Position numbers and translations under genes: made by a program. A stretch of 64,000 nt of DNA from Xiphydria camelus (taxonomy: Eukaryota; Arthropoda; Insecta; Hymenoptera; Xiphydriidae): NCBI GenBank assembly GCA_963678675.1, contig OY783196.1, positions 24,034,827 through 24,098,826 of the forward strand, written 5' to 3'. The notes beneath the pieces are model-generated. The model was not told where the DNA came from. It was given only the letters and a program-made list of their open reading frames with translations, and did no database searches. Position 1 is the stretch's first letter. Every line of letters begins with the position of its first letter. Shown in pieces: positions 11,005 through 23,700 of the stretch.

Positions 11005-12345
11005 TCGTGATTTTGCGTTATTTTCCATTTTACAGAAACATATAATTCCACATAATTTCATAACTTAACAGTTTTCTGTGTGATTTATATTATTATTCTC
11101 TCTCTTAATTAGGTTAGAAATATCCACATTCGGAATTGTTGGAACTTTGATATAGTAGAAGTGAGAACGGCAAAAAATGATCGTGCAATGGTTTACAAAT
11201 GATTTGCAAGTGTGATTCACGAGAAAATAATTAAAATGTATAAAGCAGAGAGAGGTGCTAGTGCTCCACAGAAATTATTCAACCGTAGTGACAGGCCGGC
11301 GATATATATCAGTAATGGCCGATCGCGATCAGACCCTTTACAAAACTCGCCAGCCGGTCCGATCAGTGTCAGCCTTTACTACTGCCACATTGCGGCCGGC
11401 TACGTTCCCATGGGTCGACGTCGGGTGAAGTATTAGCGAGATTAGGCCACGTCCATTCTGGAGAGCCTTGCCGTAACATCCGGCGTAACAAAAATACCGC
11501 GTGTCCCATTTTAAATTATTAGACATACCTATAATTCTCGTGTGAACCAGGTGAAAAACAAATGGCAATTCCATATCGCTATCAGGAGTTTCAAATTTAG
11601 TCTGGTTCGAAAATTTATCCTCTTTATATCGATTGAATCTAACTGCATCATATGTTATATGTGACTCTTATTTGCTTAGAGATTTTTGACGCTCGATTAA
11701 TCACAGCGTTTCAAATATATCAGTGATGCGTCAGCGTCAGCTTCTATTCTCGGATTGTGTTCGCATAAATTCAATTACTCTAGCAGTTTCATTTATATCC
11801 CGCTAAGCGTAAAGCGCGAGGCACGATTTCGCCGAGATGTGAGGAATTTCATAGTAATAAGGTACGTGATTCGCTTAATTTCATCATACCTCAATTTTCG
11901 CTGGAGCGTGCTATACCAGCCACGAACCCGTTTAATTAATTTCCTTTCGTCGACTCGCTCGCGGTACGGCGGCTTGAACGCGCAAAGCTACTCTTTGGCT
12001 TATGACTCTCGTGCATGAGAAAACCTATATCCGTCGGGTCTCTGGCTCGATTCCGCCTGACTAAATAACGTGACACGGGAAAGTCAAACTCGACGGACGA
12101 TTGTATTTCGGGTTAGTTCGACGTAAATCTGGCAAACCGTGCACTCCATTAACAGCGTTCTCGCCAGCTCGCTTGGCGACAGCTGTTTCCTTCCCTCGAT
12201 TAAAGCAATGTACTTGTGACAAGAACCTGCATACGAGTTATACCTATCGCTCGCCGGCTGCCGTACTACAGTGATGCGTTTATTTTTGTCGTTATACCTC
12301 AAGTTCAAGAGTAATAACTCGAGTCGAAATGTTAATACTGCAAGG
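11005..12345. other. Unassigned stretch
   Basis: No gene or element recognised. Short ORFs on both strands (74-99 codons) overlap one another and lack motifs. Confidence 0.45.
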
Positions 12346-12442
12346 GTCATTTGAAAAGTTTCCGGCCTTTTTAGGAGACACATATTTCAAGGTAAAAAAA
12401 AATTATTTCTCAACATAGTTTCCTCGTAACTCGATACATCTA

Positions 12443-13275
12443 GGGTAAAGTCCGGAGAGATGGCGCAGCGGGTGAGACGGTTCAGTCAAATAATTTCTTT
12501 CTGTGTGTGGCAATATTGATTCAGTTGGCGACACAGATGATTAGTGCACATGTGCAGTAAGTGTGTGTTACCGAACGGCTGTTTTTCTCATCAAAAGGTA
12601 AAATAAATGAAACTGTAAATAAATGAAACTGTAACTATAATAAATATAACTCTATATTGTATTGGCTCTGATTATTTTTTTGTGTAATAATAATTAGGCA
12701 TCCAGTAAGTTTTTATTCTGATTTGAATGTATTTGGTTTGGTCATTTCACTTGGTGGACTTTTAAATATTGTTGCTAACCTTAAATTTCGTTCCGTGCCT
12801 CATGTACAAGAATTCAGAAGAGTGGCAGAAAAGCGAAATAACTTTTACGTGTTATTATTAAGATTTATTATTTCTTAAAGATGTTTTAAGTTTATGTGGT
12901 TGGAATAATCAATACTTTGGTATTTTTCTTTAAATTTAATTATTTAAGATGATTTTGTATTTTTGTTTTTGTTATTTGGCATTAAAAGTAGTTGCACTTT
13001 TAATTTTGAAGCCTATTGTTGGAGAACCACTCACCCCCACCAATTTTTTCGACTGGGCTATCTCACCCATACTAGGGCGGGTCAGTTGGGTTTTTGGTAT
13101 ATTTTCTTTTGACAAATTTTTTACAAAACTCGATAACACTTTTAGTCGTTCCTTTACAAATTCCTATATTTTATTGTTCGCTCTGTCTACATTATCAGTT
13201 AAGTATTGCTTATTCTACAAATATAGTTTTTATACCACTTTAAAAAACGGTGCGCCATCTCTCCCGACTTTACCC
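12443..13275. mobile_element. 833-bp non-autonomous DNA transposon nested in the mariner remnant
   Basis: The left end GGGTAAAGTCCGGAGAGATG (continuing GCGCA) and the reverse complement of the right end GGGTAAAGTCGGGAGAGATG (continuing GCGCA) match at 24 of 25 positions. TA flanks both sides (12441-12442 and 13276-13277). Removing the insert brings the mariner KRW residues next to CIELRGNYVEK with a one-base offset, as expected for a TA-targeted insertion into an already decaying mariner. The interior has no convincing ORF. The GGGTAAA end resembles the element at 43234-43625. Confidence 0.85.
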
Positions 13276-13849
13276 TATCCATCGTTTCTCCCAACCCTTC
13301 AAGCCGTTAGAAAAAATTCTTTTTGTCTACCTGAAAAATATCAGTCTACAGCATTTTCCATCTCGGCATTTATCCCAAATTTTTTCCCTCCAAGAAAATT
13401 TGGATCCAGGTTTCATCGACAGTTATCGAACATCGCAAAAATCCAGCTGGATTTTTTTATGCAGCTCAAGACACTCGCGCGACATGTCAAGCCGTACGCG
13501 CTTTTCAACAAACGCGGCACCCAGCGCGCGGATAATTTTCTCATACTCAAATCCTCGTGCAAAATCTTATGCACCCGTCATCTGATATCTTAAAAGCCTC
13601 AGTAATCTACTTCACGGTCACTCGAATCGACAATTTCGTCAGTTGAGACAATTTTTGTGCGACCAGAACGCGTTCACTATTAAAAATGCTAGTACGGCCA
13701 CGTTTGTACTCAGCCACCCAATGTTTGACGGTTGTGTACGAAGGGAACACTTCACCGTATATTGAGTATAACTCGTCTTTTATTTCCTGAGCTGTTTTTC
13801 CTTTCAAATAAAGGAACTTGATCACTGCGCGATACTCGATTTTCTCCAT
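13276..13849 (-). pseudogene. Mariner transposase pseudogene (N-terminus and first catalytic motif)
   Basis: The minus-strand reading starts MEKIEYRAVIKFLYLKGKT with the helix-turn-helix DNA-binding segment typical of mariner transposases (PSYTTVKHWVAEYKRGRTS). After a break it continues as RVHKILHEDLSMRKLSARW in another frame, and after a further shift reaches TVDETWI near 13403-13423, the motif holding the first catalytic aspartate of the D,D34D triad. A short C-terminal part (FSGRQKEFF, then NGLKGWEKRW in a shifted frame) follows directly, so the segment with the second and third aspartates is deleted. Stops and frameshifts make it non-functional. Plus-strand ORFs here (for example 12949-13593) are antisense shadows. 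Confidence 0.82.
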
Positions 13850-13930
13850 TGTCGACAGAAAACATCTATCAACTTTATGAAAATGCCATGAGCAAAAAAA
13901 GTACTGATCGGAATAACTTGAAAGTATAGG

Positions 13931-14797
13931 ATACGTGTATCAATGCCATCTATCAAGCAATAGCAAGAATTATTATACAGAGATATTCTGATTTCTTTTA
14001 ACTTTGCGCAAAACAATCTTAAACACACGTAATGATCGTTTTCCACTCCGTAGAAAATTCTCAACCATGTGTAGCTTCGCAGACTCGACATTGGTGTATA
14101 CCTATATATTCTATAACGGGATATTTGCAAGTAAAATCGGAGCCACCTTCCGTTATCCCAGTTATCCCGGCTTCTGTAAACTAAAAGTTAACATCATCTC
14201 AAAACTCACCCTTATAAATAGTGATGATACAAAGTCTCGCAACGGAAGATTCCTCCGGTGCTCTTTGCACCGTTCTCCAAATTACGCACAGAGGTCTGCA
14301 GAACGTGGATTTCGCTATTGCGATACGAATGCAAATAAAAGAGTACAAAGGGCGGAGCTATATTTCGGAGCGAAAAACGAACAACGATATTCGTGCAAAC
14401 ATCTGGCGAGACACTCTCGAATTAGAAGTTTTAACGACGTAGGAGATAATGCCGCTCGAATACAAGCGCTATGTCCGACGATGAAACTATAATAGAACTA
14501 ATTGGAGTTCGTGAAACTCTCCAACCTGCTGTAATTCGTTAACGGAGAACTTTAATTTTCGAGTGCCGTCGATTCTCTCGCCGAGACTTCGTGCTCTAAG
14601 GTCGGCAATCACTTCGCGAATCGTTCGAAAATGAAGTGTGAAAGTTACATCGTGAACTGTGACTGTTCGGTATAACTAAACTTCGTGTCTTTTTTTTGTA
14701 GGTAGTATTTTGTTATTAATTTTTTTAAGTTTGAAATGAAAGACAATAATATATTTTTTGAATCTTTTATACGCTTAATATTTACGTCCAGTTTATA
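13931..14797. other. Unassigned stretch
   Basis: No gene recognised. A 162-codon plus-strand ORF (14004-14492) has no recognisable motif, is rich in Arg and Ser and overlaps other short ORFs. I regard it as probably spurious, but it is one of the longer open frames outside the retrotransposon. Confidence 0.4.
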
Positions 14798-15049
14798 CAC
14801 CGAGAGAACAGTTTATTTGCAGCTAATAAATGTTTGTTTGAATGTGGCGAAATAAACATTTTGTTAAACCAAATAAATATTCGTTACCTATTACAATATT
14901 TATTTAGTAGAATTAAATCCTTCGAAGTAACTGTTTGAATGAAATAAATATTTTAATAATTAACATACATTTTCTTGTCTTGATGAAATATTTATTTCGT
15001 CGTATTTTAAATTATATTTATTAATTATTAATGAACTGCTTTCTTGGTG
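14798..15049. mobile_element. MITE with CACCGAGAGAACAG ends
   Basis: CACCGAGAGAACAGTTTATT at the left is matched by AATGAACTGCTTTCTTGGTG at the right, flanked by TA and by AA. The AT-rich interior repeats AAATAAATATT-type motifs in both orientations. It belongs to the CAC(T/C)GAG-end group. Confidence 0.68.
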
Positions 15050-16124
15050 TAATTTAACTAAGATTCCGTAGTTTTCTGATCTTCTATCTCTTTAATTTAC
15101 TTCTAGAAATAGTATAAGATAATATAATTAATAGATAATATAAGATAAGATAATATATAATATAATGTAAGTTTGAAGCCGGGCGTGATTTAAAAAGACG
15201 TCAGAAAGAGACTATTTAAAGATATAAAAACGTTATGAAAAGGCATGAACCCCACAGTTCTCATCTGTCTAATTTTTTGAACGACAAAGAACTTTTTCCT
15301 CAGGTTTTAATGCTCACCGTTCCAGTCCGCCGAATATATTCCAACGGAATCCTCGTAAATATTTTTCTCCATAGAAACTTCCATAAAGTCTCGCTTTACG
15401 TCGTCGCATTTCCTTGCAGCAAGTGGCTCTCCCTGAGAGCAACGAAGTGTTTGCTAAGCAAATGGCCAATCATACATATCCAACGAGGCTCGCGTCTGCT
15501 CCCCATGCATTATAGAGCCAGTGTTCCGTCGTAATACCTACTCTCCCGGCCGGCCTCTACTCGCCGCAACCAGAACCGACTGCGCCCCGAAAGCCTAATA
15601 CAATATTCTATTTTCAGTTGTACTTTAAACACAATCCAGAGCTGCTACTATACGAGATGACTAACTTCGCGGGAACAGTAACGTTGGTGCATTTTCTGCC
15701 GAAACTTCAGGTTAATCCAGAATTACGCTCTGAAAGATTTAGATGAGCTCGCGAGGATTTAAAATGAATTTACACTTAATTTTTTCGGGTCGAATGCATG
15801 GAACCATTTAATCGAAGGGTGAACAAAATTGCATCTCCTTTATGCAATAACGGGACTTACATCACTTATCAGCTGAATTATTGGGCATCCATTTTTGAAA
15901 GTATGTAAAATATTTTCCAAGAATGTAACATTTATATAACAAATGTGTAACTAAATTTCGATTGTAAATTGAACGACTTTAAGCTATGCCAGAAATTTGT
16001 CTTTAGATGAATGTATTAGAATTAAGAGTACGATCAATTTTCCTGCAGTTTACATTCGAATCATTTTCCATATACACAAATATTTGGTAAATATGAAAAG
16101 TAAACTAACAATAAATCAACAAAC
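15050..16124. other. Unassigned stretch
   Basis: Contains a local AT-rich repeat (TAAGATAATATAA variants, 15113-15165) and a 99-codon ORF (15235-15534) with no known domain. Nothing else is recognised. Confidence 0.45.
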
Positions 16125-16126
16125 TA

Positions 16127-17276
16127 TACAGGGTGAACCAGGTTAAACGTCATTAATTTTGCTATGTTATAGAACAACAAAAATAAAGCAGACTTTCATA
16201 AGAAAATTTTTTTCAAAAATGTTTACTAACAAAGATACAGGGTGCCAAAGTTGTGGAAAAAATGGTTTTCTCATCATAACTTCTAAACCACTGGATCGAT
16301 TTCCATGAAATTTCGCACACAGACTAATATAGTACACCTCTAAGTAATTATTAAAATTATTTTAAACATTTTCCAGTGGCGTAGATACCGGGGGCCGGTA
16401 CTCCTTTCCCCCCTCCCGATTTTCGGCGCCACTGGATATTTTACAAAGAAAATTGAATTTTTGGATTTCCTGTTTAATTTAGAAAGAAAAATTACCCTTA
16501 CAAATTTATAATTTATGGTTTCGTTTTTGAGATATTTGAATTTATAGGGCTGCAGACAGGCCAAAACTTATGATTGAACTACCAAGAAAATACGATATGA
16601 GAGGCCAACACTGTTTAAAAAATGTTATTACTGACTAGACATACATCAAAGATACGAATAAATAAATAAATAAATAATCAAATAAATTATTATTTTTTAA
16701 TTATATTTAATTTGATCATTAATTAATTAATTAATGTTTTGTCATATCTTGGATGTATGTCTAATCAGTAATAATATTTTTTAAACAGTGTTGGTCTCTC
16801 ATATCGTATTTTCTTGGTAGTTCAATCATAAGTTTTGGCCTGTCTGCAGTCCTATAAATTCAAATATCTCAAAAACGAAGCCATAAACCAAAAATTTGTA
16901 AGGGTAATTTTTCTTTCTAAATTAAACAGGAAATCCAAAAATTCAATTTTCTTTATAAAATATCCAGTGGCGCCGAAAATCGGGAGGGGGAAAAGGAGTA
17001 CCGGCCCCCAGTATCTACGCCACTGGAAAATGTTTAAAATAATTTTAATAATTACTTATAGAGGTGTACTATATTAGTCTGTCCGCGAAATTTCATGGAA
17101 ATCGGTTCAGTGGTTTAGAAGTTATGATGAGAAAACCATTTTTTTCCCACAACTTTGACACCCTGTATCTTTGTTAGTAAACATTTTTGAAAAAAATTTT
17201 CTTATGAAAGTCTACTTTATTTTTGTTGTTCTATCACATATCGGAATTAATGACGTTTATCCTGGTTCTCACTGTA
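16127..17276. mobile_element. 1.15-kb foldback element with ~0.5-kb arms (TA-flanked)
   Basis: Two arms of about 480-500 bp (roughly 16127-16620 and 16785-17276) are near-perfect inverted copies separated by an AT-rich centre containing TAAATAAATAAATAAAT. The ends are TACAGGGTGAACC and GGTTCTCACTGTA, in TATA contexts. The arms therefore encode almost the same short peptide on opposite strands (about 74-80 codons, starting MACLQ at 16564 on minus and 16835 on plus). That mirror symmetry is structural and is not evidence of a gene. The TACAGGGTG terminus is shared with families B and D. Confidence 0.85.
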
Positions 17277-17278
17277 TA

Positions 17279-17735
17279 CAGTATTTTATTGCAGTTGTAT
17301 TGATCTTACAAAGTATCTACTCTCTAGATACAATTTTATACGATTCGATGTGGATTAAGTCAACCTTACTTTACCTTCCATTTTTAATTTTCCAACAAAC
17401 ATTTGATTTGCATCTACGTCGTAGCATTCGATACGATATCCTAGAGGAGTTAGTTCTGCTAGATTACCTCGTCGTTGCAGAAATCACAAGATCTACGAAC
17501 CTCGGAGTCAAATAACCGTGACCCGAGTTCTCGCGATACTCTTTGACGTCTCTCTCACTCACTCGCCGATATCAGCTTCCTAGTGCACTGCATAATTATA
17601 TTAAATTTCGAAATTGCAGTCTCTCAGTCTTTAAAGCGAAACAACGATACTGATTCAACGAATATCTCGATGTTTTACCGAATTCTAATTCACTCGCAGG
17701 ATCTGGTTTATTTGCTCCAACTCCATATGAACACT
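17279..17735. other. Unassigned stretch
   Basis: No feature recognised beyond a chance ORF (17171-17515) that starts inside the foldback arm. Confidence 0.45.
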
Positions 17736-17737
17736 TA

Positions 17738-18120
17738 CACGGAGAAAAAGAATTAGTAAAAGATCATAGGAAAACCCATCAATTTGTAAAGTTATCTCAC
17801 AATCAGTAACAGGGCTCCTTTAAGTGAAACATTGAAGTTTTTAATAGACCACAGCGTACTTTTTACAGTGCGTAATAGTATATACGGTAACATTTACCAG
17901 TCTCCCGTATCAGTAAACAATCGTGGGAAAACCCATAAATCGTTATAGTTATCTCACTAATGGGGCTCCTCGAGGTGAAACATTGAATTTTGTAATAGAC
18001 ACGTCGTACTTTTTACAGTTCTTAACAGTACGCTGGTTCTATTGAAAAATCTAATGTTTCACCTCGAGGAGTCCTGTTACTGGGATACACTGTAAAAATT
18101 ACTAATCCTTTTTTTGCGTG
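17738..18120. mobile_element. MITE, family J copy 1 (CACGGAGAAAAAG ends)
   Basis: Starts CACGGAGAAAAAGAATTAGT and ends ACTAATCCTTTTTTTGCGTG, with TA at 17736-17737 and 18121-18122. Inside, a ~70-bp block (CCCATCAATTTG .. GGGCTCCTTTAAGTGAAAC) is repeated in direct orientation (CCCATAAATCG .. GGGGCTCCTCGAGGTGAAAC) and appears once inverted (GTTTCACCTCGAGGAGTCC). The palindromic 3-block layout recurs in the copy at 44634-44942. Confidence 0.82.
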
Positions 18121-18122
18121 TA

Positions 18123-20237
18123 TCATATTGGCTACTGTAAATTATTTTGGGTTTTCATTTCGACTGGGTTTTTAATTATGTCTCGCTCATTGACTGGTAC
18201 AAACAATTCGCTATTAAATAAATCTAGCATTCACACTAAAAAACAAGTAGGTAAAATTGGATTAAAATTGATCTTACTCGCAGGAAAAAGAAAAAATTTA
18301 TATAAATCACACGTTACGTCGATATAATTTATCACCACAGCATCGGTTCGTCCTTGACAGCAGTAAAGAAAGAATCGACTTCCGTTAGTCATCCTTATCC
18401 CAAGAGATTTTACGCTTGTTGTGTGTGTTGCGAAGAGCCATTATACTCCACCTGGATGACAGTGCTAATTCCCTTAGCTAGAGAAAGCATGTACGGGTTC
18501 TTTGCAACTGTCTGGATAATTATGACGAATCGTTTCTCTCTCGCGACGGTTGTTCCCAACTAACAACCAGCGGCCGATATTACCACCTACCCCTTTCTCC
18601 TCCTCACTAATATGGGACGTTATTGGATTAAAATGCAATAAAACTCAATTACATCTTCATCGAGAACAGATTATAAGTATAGTAGCGGATAGCGAAGGCT
18701 CGGAGTCCGGTTAACAACGACTGCGTAATCCACTTTCGGGTATATAATACCGACACGCGCGAACGAAACCCACGAATAAGCCACTTCGATTTATTAAAGC
18801 GGAGGAAGTCTCCGCGAATTATGCTCGTGAGAAATACGTACTTTTTTTTTTACCACGACATTGACTATATACCTTCGTCATTGTTGGGGAGAGATTTAAG
18901 TATTCTTGAAAATGCTATCCTCGGAAGGTAGGGCATATCTTCTTCGGGTAATCTCACTATTCTTCTCCTGCAGTGGATCCTCCCACACCGCACCTCTCCT
19001 TTCCGTCCTTTTGCTCCTTCGTCCTCTCCCTCCATTTCCGCCTGCAGTGTATGCTACCCCGACGTGCTTTAAAAATGTTACTTCGTCGACCCCCTGCAAC
19101 TGCGGTTCCAACCACCGCTGCGACCAACTACTTCCTCAAATCCATTATACAGTGACACGCCTACATTATTGAGGGCGACCCTGCAAAGCCGGAAACAGGA
19201 TGCCCATCAACTGGTCAATTCGGTTGGAAAGGGCGGCTCGCTACACTTCTACCCCAATAAATGTTAGACGAGGGTTGGTGGAGAAAAGAAATGAGATTGT
19301 GGTATTCTAACATGGAGAGAGGGAGCTTGCCTGAATAATACCTGCATGCATTTCTCGTTATTCGTAAGGTTTCGACGTGACAGAATAAAATATTTTCGTG
19401 AAAACTATATTTTAATACGTGGCAATATTCTACATATTTATCAGTACGAATAAAGTGTTTGGGGTAAGCTGAAAATAAATATCCCAGCAAAACTCGGTTA
19501 TCATATTAGATCCCGCGGAAGATCAATTAAAGTCGCAATTTGAAGAGAGAAGAACGTACTTTAATGTATTATAGTTTGTTGGTAGCTCGTGAAAAAAAAA
19601 TTACTTCCGCCTTTTATAGGTAAGAAAATATTTACTTATATATTAAACTGGTACCGGAGTGAAAACGTATCGACGAGAGCCAAAGTAGAGGGTACTAAAA
19701 TTAAAAGACGCCATTAAACGTATCATATATCTTAAATCACAGGAGGCAATTTAGTATAAACACACAAAGGTACTGAAAATCATTTTAACGCCTAAAACGT
19801 TTCAGCAGCTTTTCCCTATTTTCACAGAGGCACTTTTTATCGATTCTCTGGGCATAACTAATCGTCAAATAGCGTAGTTTTTGTGGCGCCATGAACCCAA
19901 GGAAAATGTTAATTTCGACCGGGTTTGGACTTTGGCCAACAATTTCAAGTGTCTGCAGCGCTTAGGGTCCCCTCGGAGTGCCCTTATGGACTTATATATT
20001 CAGCTATTTTCCCCTAACGTTTTTGAGAATTACCATCTTAAGTTACCAGCGAACGTGGGTCACACATTCATCCACTTTTTGTGTTCGTCCTCTCGACTGA
20101 CCTCGAGTCCCTCGCTCAGGTATTTCCTATTTTCCCCAAAAACGGACAGGTAATAAACAAGATCTCCACCTGACATGCCATAATTTGGAATTGAAATATA
20201 TTGGTATTATATTTAATATTTCGCAATAGGTTAATTA
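18123..20237. other. Unassigned stretch
   Basis: Mixed composition; 18900-19180 is GC- and pyrimidine-rich, with several short ORFs in different frames and strands. No domain, RNA gene or mobile element was recognised. Confidence 0.4.
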
Positions 20238-20239
20238 TA

Positions 20240-20502
20240 CACCGAGAAAATAGTCTAATTATAATTAATACATATTTGTTTGAATATGGCGAAAGAATAT
20301 TCAATTAAATCTGCGTTTACGGGTGGGGGAATGCAGAATTAATTGCTTCGATTAATAAATTTGGTTATAACGATTAACAAGTTAATTTGAAGGAAACAGG
20401 CTACAGTCCATTTGAGTCAATTATTAGTTCGAGTAACTAGATCTGCATTTCCCCACCTGTAATCACTGATTTAGGCAAATTTACTACATTTTTCTCTCGG
20501 TG
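20240..20502. mobile_element. MITE, family K copy 1 (CACCGAGAAAATAG ends)
   Basis: CACCGAGAAAATAG at the left faces TTTTTCTCTCGGTG at the right. The interior also folds, with GGTGGGGGAATGCAGA against TCTGCATTTCCCCACC. The right half (from about 20396) is similar to 52094-52190, giving a second dispersed copy. Confidence 0.75.
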
Positions 20503-20507
20503 CAGTA

Positions 20508-20722
20508 TATCCGAGAGCAAAGTACATAAAAGAACCCGTAGTTTTGTGTTGATTACCGTAGTACATTTTCAAGATTGAAACTGCACATGTGCAATTTTTT
20601 GCGTACTACGAAATATGCTATCAAATGCTCCATACATACATTAACAACAATGATGTTCATGGTTGTACTACGATAATCATCATAAAACTACGGGTCCCTT
20701 TGTATACTTTGCTCTCGGACAT
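20508..20722. mobile_element. Hairpin MITE adjoining family K (CCGAGAGCAAAGTA arms)
   Basis: CCGAGAGCAAAGTACA and AACCCGTAGTTTTGTG at the left are matched by CATAAAACTACGGGTCCC and ATACTTTGCTCTCGG at the right. The arms are about 58 bp, with CGTAGTAC blocks pairing inside. It starts only a few bases after the family K element. Confidence 0.8.
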
Positions 20723-23700
20723 ACTCCACTGAAAAAAAACTTGCTTCATTCAACCACCGATGAGGTGGATACTGCGAAATTCACGGTATATTTGTTTCAA
20801 TACCAAAAAAATAAGGAAAAATACATAGAATTGAGGCAACCAATTTGAATTTGTGAAACAAGTAAATATCTACTTGAAACAATTACACCGTGAGGTTGGT
20901 ACTGTACTTCCTACCTCTCCCTCTCTCTCGCTCTCTACTATACCCATCTTTCTCTCTCGTATGTAATTAGTTGCGACACTGTGCAACATACGCCCCCGTA
21001 TCCTTTTTACCTTTACAGCCAGTCCTTGCGTGATTCTACACGTTTATCGACCATTTCCCTTCACGTGGGTTTAAGGTTTATACGTGTACGCGAGCGTACA
21101 TAATGCGGACGGGCTGATATAGGTACGACGCGAATTTCCATACTCAAAATAACTGACTTTGTACCGTCTTTTCAAGAAGTTTAATTAAATTTTCTGCCGA
21201 GGGGAATACACGCATCATTCCTAATTTCTTGTGAATTCTTTTAAGAAAATTAAACGGTTTCTTAGAGTATTCAAAATTAATAATCCACGAAGTTTCGGTA
21301 TTATTGAAATATAATTACGGTATTATATTCGCTATAATTCGGTTTTTAAATAACAAAAAATATTCATATTTTTGAATTCAATTTGTAATCTGCACACATA
21401 TTCAATATCATACGGAGAAGAAAATATCTAAAAAAAACAATAATTATTGGCAAAGTTATAAATGCGTTTCTCTCTACGACATCGTGGCGTCATCGAAACG
21501 CCAGAGAGGGACTTATGCTCAGTAACGAGTACGAGAGAGATAGATTCACAGCACGATGACGTAGCTGCACTTCAAAATATCGTTTTCCAGCTCAGATAAG
21601 GCGAAAATGAAAATTGAAAAAACACGGTGCAAATAATTTTGTCTAGATTTTTCGAATCTGTGATAAAAAAAAATTGCTTAAAAATCGAATCTCGATTGTC
21701 GATTAAAGAAATTCCGCTATCTATATAATAATTAGACTCACCCAATGTCGAGATGTTTCAATTTTATTAATATTCTCGCCGATGTAACGTCCAATTTCAC
21801 GTTGTACCATTCAGATTGACAATCCTCGCGAAACGGAACAATAACTCGATGGTGTGCATTTTTCACGAGCGTTACAAATTGGATTTTACGATGCGTGTAC
21901 GCACGTCAGAACCGACTCTACGCAACAACGGAAGCCAGATATTGATTACATCCGACCGTGTCAGTGAATTTGACGTAATGTATTTCTGATATGTAGCCAT
22001 TACGTGCATCTAGTCCCCGCCAAATAGTCAGCGATAATTGATTGTTCGATAACACTGGTCAACAAAAATACATTTCTTTTCTGTTACACGAACCAGACCA
22101 GGTGATTCTTATAGATTTATGTGCGCTAAAAACGAATCTGACTCTCAAATTTGCGTATCACACACGTCAGGATTTTGAAATACTTGAGGTTAAATATACG
22201 AAAACGGGCGATTTTTTGGCCATATTCACGGGTCTATTACAATGAAACTAAAAATGTTTCTTAATTGCACTTACAGCATTTAAAAGTATCGTTTTTGAAC
22301 TTTTCAATACATTACTTGATTGTTCCTAAACGATTTTACAAAGCCAAATTTCAGTACGACAAGTCGATCGTTTAGGTCCACCGCACCACGCGCCTGTGAT
22401 ACATTTAGGAATACTTCACACACACACACACACATACATACAGAGGAATACATACAATAAGATACCTTCCATAAATTCAGCCTTCTCTCGAGACGCGCAT
22501 ACGCCTGTCCCTTGACCGAATCACGGGACGTCGACGTATCTGCGCGTCTCCCCGGAGTTGTTCTCACGTGTTTACTCTTCCACTTTCTCGAAATTTTCTT
22601 CTCGCATTGTGAATTGGAAAAAAACCGCCCTTGTACCGAAGCGTACCCCTTCCTTTCGAGCCGCTTGCGAGCTTAATATTAATATTAATAATACTGGCTC
22701 GTGTACATTAATCCGATGCTAGTCACTCGCTAAACCCACTAAACGGTATACTTAGGAATAGTTTTACTTCTCGCCACCAGACGGCGTATCGAGACATGTC
22801 AGATCCCAATACGACAGGGGACGATTTATTCTAACAATGCACATGGGGGCAATTGGGACAAATTAAATAAAGTGTTTATTTGGTACGGGAAGAAAATGAA
22901 CAGAAGTCCTTCAGTGGACATACAAAAAAAGCTGCAAACTTAGTCATTGTACCACTACAAAAAAAGACTGGTAGCTAAAAAATTTCATATTATGTGTCAT
23001 TCAACTGCTGCATCATACCTCTCCCTCTAATTAATTTCGAATATTGGATATCAGTTTTTTATAGTCGAATATATAACCTATCTTATAGTGTATTGCTGTT
23101 TTTTTAGAAATTATTATTGGCCACTTCGAGAAAAATGAAAATGTAAAAATTGTTACAATTGTACCCGCTCTCTCCTATATCGAATCAATTACCGTTAATT
23201 ATTATCAGACGCACAGAAACATCGACCGTTCGGAAACCAATCAACCACGACGTCTCTCCCTCGCGTACACGCCTAACGAGATAGCACATCCACGCGACCT
23301 AGCGTTTTGCCTTGCAGAAGCCATCCTCCCGGAAGTTCTACATCCCTCCCCAAACTTGACACCCACCGCGTGTATACCCGTAGATCGCTAAAGTACACAA
23401 GTATCCACTTACGGCACGCCCGATTGTCCCCGAATCAGCATTATCAGCGTCGGCTTAGCGACACCGCTGGCCCCGATTTCATGGAAATTTCTGCTCCGCG
23501 ACCCCAAATATTGAAACTGCATCCCATAGCGGGGACACGAGCGGAAGTTGAGCATCGGATCGATATATGCCGATGTACACCGAGGGATCAGTATCCGGTG
23601 GAGGTGTCGTATCGAGTCCTAACGAGCGTATGTAATTAACGAGACTATACTAACCGCTAATATCGCACAATCGTTCGTCGCGCTGACGCACCGTCCAATC

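Larger units (their letters stand above)
12346..13930 (-). mobile_element. Degenerate mariner element, interrupted by another transposon
   Basis: A mariner-family element on the minus strand, decayed and internally deleted. The transposase N-terminus starts at 13849. The C-terminal end, reading CIELRGNYVEK then a stop, lies at about 12409-12440. The two parts are separated by the inserted element at 12443-13275. The left end near 12346 (GGTCATTTGAAAAGTTTCC) is a plausible terminal repeat; a weak inverted match (CGGAATAACTTGAAAG) is seen near 13908-13923. Total size without the insert is about 750 bp, well short of the ~1.3 kb usual for mariners, so much of the catalytic core is missing. Confidence 0.75.

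Noticed and set aside
12451..12500. Possible tRNA-derived SINE (a box-A-like TGGCGCAGCGGG followed by GGTTCAGTC)
   Set aside because: The box-A-like bases are part of the terminal inverted repeat of the nested transposon, and the A-B box spacing is far too short.
12949..13593. 214-codon plus-strand ORF
   Set aside because: It crosses the transposon/mariner junction and its second half is antisense to the mariner pseudogene.
16340..17077. Two similar ORFs on opposite strands starting MACLQ
   Set aside because: They are mirror images produced by the inverted arms of a foldback element; no domain is recognisable.
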